This document shows positions 60,162 through 64,000 of a stretch of 64,000 nucleotides of DNA, piece by piece; position 1 is the first letter of the stretch; every line of letters starts with the position of its first letter. The DNA is from CAWBRT01 sp050015355 (lineage in GTDB: Bacteria; Acidobacteriota; Terriglobia; Terriglobales; Acidobacteriaceae): contig JBEKBO010000011.1 of the NCBI GenBank assembly GCA_050015355.1, positions 1-64,000 of the forward strand. Direction: 5' to 3'. The notes beneath the pieces were generated by a model. The model did not search any database and was not told the DNA's origin. It worked only from the letters and a program-made list of their open reading frames with translations. Both the position numbers and the translations under genes were made by a program.

Positions 60162-60656
60162 GATTACGGTCGTAACCAGAGAGGTACACCGATGCGTAAT
60201 GCGGACGGCCATGATTAGTTAACACAAAAACCCAAAATCTGAGGTCTTGCCCTTAGAGACAGTCAATCGTGTCCACTACGTCGCCGTTTTCATTGGATCG
60301 CCGGCACGGAAACCTCGATTGAAAGCACACGAAGCTGTTCGCATCGGTCGGGTCCAGGGTGTCGCGGTGGCCACACCGAAGTTCAGTTATCGTCCACGTT
60401 GGCTTCGCGAACGTGGGACAAAAAGGTCATTCCGATCAACAGTAGTGGACCTTCGAAAGAGCGATCATTGAAGGCAGTGGTTACCTCGGTGCTGCGCAAG
60501 CCAATTGACACTGATCCGGCGCTCAGTTACATTTCGTGCAACTCACGCTCACGCGCGTTGCGATGGCGCGAAGAAAATCGCGCGGCAAGTTTCGTGGCGC
60601 ATCGGCGCGCTCTCGCCGTACGCTTCGCGATCTTGATCGAAAAGATGAGGTATGGG

Positions 60657-61085
60657 ATGAAAAGACTGGTGGCGCTGGTCTTCGGGATAGGTATCCTGGC
60701 TTGCGGCCTGGCGTTTGCACAAACCGCTATCGACGACCTGCGAACCCGCGCTGAACGCGGCGATGCAGAAGCGCAGAACTTGCTGGGGCTCAGGTATGTG
60801 CTCGGAGACGGCATCCAGCAGGATAAGGCAGCCGCACACCACTGGTTTGAGTTGTCGGCCAAGCAGGGTTATGCAAAGGGCCAGTACAATTTCGCCGTAA
60901 TGCTGGGATCTGGACTTGGAGGGGAGAAGGACCACAAGAAATCCGTAAAGTGGTACCGCAAGGCGGCAGGCCAGGGATTAAACGCGGCCGACTACAATCT
61001 CACCGACGATGGCTTCATGTTCTCGAACGGGCAGGACGGCAGTCAACAGAAGCGTCAGGAGCGTCGCGAACGTCACGAACAATAA
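60657..61085 (+). CDS. Exported Sel1-repeat protein
   Basis: A 142-residue protein with a signal peptide (LVALVFGIGILACGLAFA) and two Sel1-type (TPR-like) repeats, GDAEAQNLLGLRYVLGDGIQ and GYAKGQYNFAVMLGSGLGGE, then a third partial one (GLNAADYNL) and a basic/Gln tail (QQKRQERRERHEQ). Sel1 proteins scaffold protein-protein contacts in the envelope. The frame begins at 60399, but ATG 60657 has a ribosome site (gaggtatggg) and gives the signal. It is on the opposite strand from the surrounding minus-strand genes. Confidence 0.78.
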   Translation: MKRLVALVFGIGILACGLAFAQTAIDDLRTRAERGDAEAQNLLGLRYVLGDGIQQDKAAAHHWFELSAKQGYAKGQYNFAVMLGSGLGGEKDHKKSVKWYRKAAGQGLNAADYNLTDDGFMFSNGQDGSQQKRQERRERHEQ

Positions 61086-61174
61086 CCAGCTCATGATTCT
61101 GTGCGTCGCGCGCGCTTCGGCTGGCGCGGCATCCCCACAAAGCTGAGGTCAACATTCATTCCGGCAGGACGCCT

Positions 61175-62935
61175 TCAGGCGGTGGCTTGCTTGGAAACCG
61201 TGCAATTGCCAAGCACGATGTGATCCATGCGGGTCCGCAAGAAGCAATCCAGAGCCTCGGCGGGCGTCAGAACGATCGGCTCATTTTCGTTAAAGGACGT
61301 GTTTAAAATCACCGGCACTCCCGTTATGCGCTCGAATGCCTTGATCAGCTTGTGATAGCGCGGATTGGAGCGCTCGCTTACCGTCTGCAAGCGTCCGGAG
61401 CCGTCCACGTGCGTCACGGCGGGAATAACCGTACGCTTCTCGGGGCGCACCGGATAGACCTGCACCATGAACGGGTCTGGGCAACCGTCCACGAAATACT
61501 CATTTAACGCTTCTTCCAGAATCGACGGTGCAAAGGGACGAAACTTCTCGCGGAACTTGATCTTGGTGTTGATGATCTCGCGCATATCTGCACGGCGTGG
61601 ATCGGCAACGATACTGCGGTTGCCCAGTGCGCGCGCACCCCATTCCATTCGCCCCTGGTACCAGCCGACTACATGGCCTTCCGAAATGCGCTCGGCCGTC
61701 CAGCGACAGAGCTCATCTTCGGAGGCTACCATCTGCGCGCAACAATGCTGCGCCTGAAGGTCAGACTGGCGGGCCGCCAGAGCCTGTTGAATCGCGCCAT
61801 CCTCGAAACTCGGACCCCAGTAACCATGCTCCATTTCAAACGCGCGCGGATTTCCGAGCACCTGGTTCCAAACGTAGTATGCCGCACCGAGCGAAGTGCC
61901 GTTGTCACCTGCGGCAGGCTGGATATAGACATTGCGGAAAGGCGTGCGCTCGCGGACTTTACCGTTGGCCACGCTGTTCATGGAACAGCCGCCAGCCAGG
62001 CAGAGGTTTTCCAGGCGAGTGCGTTGGTACAACCGATTCAAGACGTGGAAGACGGCCTCTTCATGCACAACCTGGAGCGACGCGGCGATGGCTTCATGCC
62101 GGGGCTCCAGCGGCTCGCCATGCTTGCGGGCGGGGCCGAGCAACTGCTCCAACTTGGGCGAGTATACGGTACCGAGAACCGGTTCGCCGTCGTCCCAGGT
62201 CATTGGAACAGCATCGTTGTGGTGGCAGAAATACGACAGATCCAGTTCAAAAAGGCCGCCGGGGAATAAACGCACCAGGCGGCGGAGCGGCTCGACGTAT
62301 TCGGGCCGGCCATAGGGCGCAAGGCCCATCACTTTGAACTCGTCGCCGTACTTCATGAATCCCAGGTACTGCGTGATCGCCAGGTACAGCAGTCCCAGTG
62401 AGTGCGGGAAATATACCTTCTCGATCAACTCCAGGCGTGAGCCCCTGCCGACGGCTAACGAGGTGCTGACAAAATCGCCGAAGCCGTCAATCGCGCAGAC
62501 TGCGGCTTCATCAAACGGCGACACGAAATAACTGCTCCCCAGATGGGCAGGATGGTGCTCGACCCAGTGCATGCGGCGCTGCACGCGGCTGCGCTCAAGC
62601 CCCAGCGTATCGGCAATGCGCGCCGGCAGCTCTTGCAGGCGCACCGAGTTTTTCACGCGATCTTTGACCAGGGACAGCTTCGGCCCCTTGCAAAGCGTAA
62701 ACAGAGCTTTTCGCAAGAGGTTTGCCTTGGGGTTGCGCGACACGGCAAAATAATCAATCTCGGAAGGATTGATCCCCGCCATCGCCACACACGCCAGGAT
62801 TGAATCGCGAGGAAAACCGGCCCAATGCTTGACGCGGCGAAAACGCTCTTCTTCCACCGCGGCCAGCAGTTCGCCATTGCGGATCAGCGCCGCCGACACA
62901 TCGCCGTGGTACGCGTTGATTCCAAGAACAATCAT
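61175..62935 (-). CDS. NodU/CmcH-family carbamoyltransferase
   Basis: A 586-residue two-domain carbamoyltransferase that transfers a carbamoyl group from carbamoyl phosphate through a carbamoyl-adenylate. The N-terminal Kae1-like domain has ILGINAYHGDVSAALI-type start (here IVLGINAYHGD), AVEEERFRRVKHWAGFP and EHHPAHLGSSYFVSPFDEAA; LCLAGGCSMNSVANGKV and GDNGTSLGAAYY follow; the C-terminal domain has EWGARALGNRSIVADPR and FREKFRPFAPSIL. Substrates are hydroxyl groups of sugars or secondary metabolites. ATG 62935 lies four bases after the asparagine synthetase stop; the TTG at 62956 is less likely. Confidence 0.93.
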   Translation of the reverse strand: MIVLGINAYHGDVSAALIRNGELLAAVEEERFRRVKHWAGFPRDSILACVAMAGINPSEIDYFAVSRNPKANLLRKALFTLCKGPKLSLVKDRVKNSVRLQELPARIADTLGLERSRVQRRMHWVEHHPAHLGSSYFVSPFDEAAVCAIDGFGDFVSTSLAVGRGSRLELIEKVYFPHSLGLLYLAITQYLGFMKYGDEFKVMGLAPYGRPEYVEPLRRLVRLFPGGLFELDLSYFCHHNDAVPMTWDDGEPVLGTVYSPKLEQLLGPARKHGEPLEPRHEAIAASLQVVHEEAVFHVLNRLYQRTRLENLCLAGGCSMNSVANGKVRERTPFRNVYIQPAAGDNGTSLGAAYYVWNQVLGNPRAFEMEHGYWGPSFEDGAIQQALAARQSDLQAQHCCAQMVASEDELCRWTAERISEGHVVGWYQGRMEWGARALGNRSIVADPRRADMREIINTKIKFREKFRPFAPSILEEALNEYFVDGCPDPFMVQVYPVRPEKRTVIPAVTHVDGSGRLQTVSERSNPRYHKLIKAFERITGVPVILNTSFNENEPIVLTPAEALDCFLRTRMDHIVLGNCTVSKQATA

Positions 62936-62939
62936 GGCT

Positions 62940-64000
62940 TCAGAATTCGCTTGCAACCCGCGTTAACCGCGGGTCTGGCTCGAGACGGCCGCCTAGATGC
63001 CGCTCTGCCCAGTGGCCGAGCACGACCATCTGCCAGAGTCGGGCCCAGGACAAGCGGCGGGCATCGAAATCTGCTTGCATGCGGGAAAGATCAACTTGCG
63101 GCAGCAGGTTCGCTTCTTGTAGTTTGAGGACACCCTCACGAACGAAGCCGTGCAGCGGTCCGTGCATCCACGCATCCATTGGCAGTTCGAAACCCTGCTT
63201 GCGGCGAGCGTAGGTCGTCACAGGCAGCAGGTCGCGCGTGGCCTGTTGCAAAACTTCCTTATGCCTGCGCACGACTCCGGCGCGTAAACAGTACTCAACC
63301 AGTTCGGAGTCGAGGAATGGAACGCGCATCTCAACCGAATGCGCCATGCTCATCGTGTCGGCGTCGCGCAACAGAACGTTGCGCATGTAGTGACCGAGTT
63401 CCAGCCAACTGACCGCGGTCGGGAGCGAAACTTCTCCCGCCAGACTGGCGAGCGTTTCCTCCTGCCATCGGCCGGATATGCCCATGGCATGCAATTCTTT
63501 CAGCGACCAGAAAGAGCGCAAGCTGAGATACCTGTCGCGGAATGAGGCGCCTGCGCTCGTCAGCTCCACGCTTCGCTTACCACCCGGCGCAAATTCACGG
63601 AAGAAACCGGGGATGCATCCGAGCAAGGGAGACCACCGATGCAAGAGCGGCAGCATTTGGAAGCTGCGGTATCCGCCGAACAATTCGTCGCCACCCAGGC
63701 CGGAGAGCACCACCTTGGTACCGCTATCCGCCACGGCCTTGGCGACAATGTAGGTATTCACGCCGTCAGCGCTGGGCAGATCCATGGCGGCAACCGCCGC
63801 CGGCACCGATGCGATCACTTCCTCGTCCGAAAGTCTCACCTCGTGGTGCTCGGTGGCGTAGCGCTTCGCAACCGCCCTGGCGAATTCCGATTCATCCAGG
63901 CTGTGCCCCGCAAACCCGACGGTAAAAGTGCGTATGGGACGGCTGGATTGCTGCGCCGCCAAGGCCGTAATGATCGAAGAATCGATGCCGCCGCTGAGGA
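62940..64000 (-). CDS. Asparagine synthetase-like protein, C-terminal part (cut by window end)
   Basis: The frame continues to the last base; the region just inside it reads LSGGIDSSIITALAAQ, the PPi-loop of AsnB-type synthetase domains. FTVGFAGHSLDESEFARAVA, VVLSGLGGDELFGGY and LLRDADTMSMAHSVEMRVPF (then LDSELVEYCL) are further hallmarks. The N-terminal glutaminase domain, if present, lies outside the window. Besides making asparagine, such proteins form amide bonds in lasso peptides or modify surface polysaccharides. It is immediately upstream of the carbamoyltransferase. Confidence 0.92.
   Translation of the reverse strand, partial: LSGGIDSSIITALAAQQSSRPIRTFTVGFAGHSLDESEFARAVAKRYATEHHEVRLSDEEVIASVPAAVAAMDLPSADGVNTYIVAKAVADSGTKVVLSGLGGDELFGGYRSFQMLPLLHRWSPLLGCIPGFFREFAPGGKRSVELTSAGASFRDRYLSLRSFWSLKELHAMGISGRWQEETLASLAGEVSLPTAVSWLELGHYMRNVLLRDADTMSMAHSVEMRVPFLDSELVEYCLRAGVVRRHKEVLQQATRDLLPVTTYARRKQGFELPMDAWMHGPLHGFVREGVLKLQEANLLPQVDLSRMQADFDARRLSWARLWQMVVLGHWAERHLGGRLEPDPRLTRVASEF

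Noticed and set aside
60247..60656. Possible gene between the PqqD-like and Sel1 genes
   Set aside because: The open frames here are short, Arg-rich and without motifs; the real Sel1 start is at 60657.

Overview
The window reads as a moderately GC-rich bacterial chromosome segment. The best guess for the host is an Acidobacteriota member: it has very large secreted DUF11, Ig-like and NHL proteins, a TauE plus TIGR02186-type pair, a small lysine/arginine-rich 'RKRISEMMKKRWAARR' protein, and several copies of a hairpin repeat ending in GGCTGCTGAAAAAC. This is inferred from gene content; there is no rRNA to confirm it.

Layout. 0.1-2.1 kb: four tightly packed small genes of unknown function on the minus strand, next to a 3' fragment of a tRNA-Phe, which looks like the end of an integrated element. 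2.2-13.5 kb: mixed metabolic genes (aminotransferase, TlpA-like and rhodanese pair, transglutaminase-like protein, alpha/beta hydrolase, MFS transporter, tRNA-Arg, GlcG/HbpS-like and AcfC-like secreted proteins, cytidylate-kinase-like/BON protein, TIGR02186-like protein with TauE). A deletion scar near 6.8 kb joins the start of an enolase-superfamily gene to the end of an MFS gene. 13.8-18.1 kb: class V aminotransferase, Lrp/AsnC regulator, ABC-F ATPase and two repeat copies. 18.6-24.6 kb: a complete Liv-type ABC transporter followed by a LarA-type (nickel-pincer) protein with its key residues intact. 24.7-31.3 kb: RNB ribonuclease, then a CoA/C4-C5-dicarboxylate set (acyl-CoA dehydrogenase, MaoC hydratase, two-subunit class I hydro-lyase, CitE-like lyase). 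Within that set a CaiB CoA-transferase and an MmgE/PrpD gene survive only as fragments. 31.3-37.1 kb: two transporters, a repeat, and a decayed NHL/Ig surface-protein gene.

37.1-44.4 kb is one compact minus-strand operon: ferredoxin/BFD protein, an unrecognised 491-residue protein, a NadC-like enzyme with altered active-site residues, a Mog/CinA-domain protein, an M24-fold protein without its metal ligands, a BenE-like permease and an MhpD-like hydratase. It has the look of an uncharacterised pathway.

44.8-64.0 kb: hybrid sensor kinase, Wza-like export protein, and a minus-strand cluster with the features of a ribosomally made peptide system. In transcription order this is a PqqD-like recognition protein, a radical SAM/SPASM enzyme, a 61-residue precursor-like peptide with three C-terminal cysteines, an HprK-like kinase, and a 2908-residue protein that fuses an S24/S26 peptidase domain to a DUF11 repeat array and a C-terminal gingipain-type (C25) protease. 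Upstream on the same strand are an asparagine synthetase (cut by the window edge) and a NodU/CmcH carbamoyltransferase, separated from the peptide genes by a plus-strand Sel1-repeat gene. This last region is the best candidate for an undescribed system.
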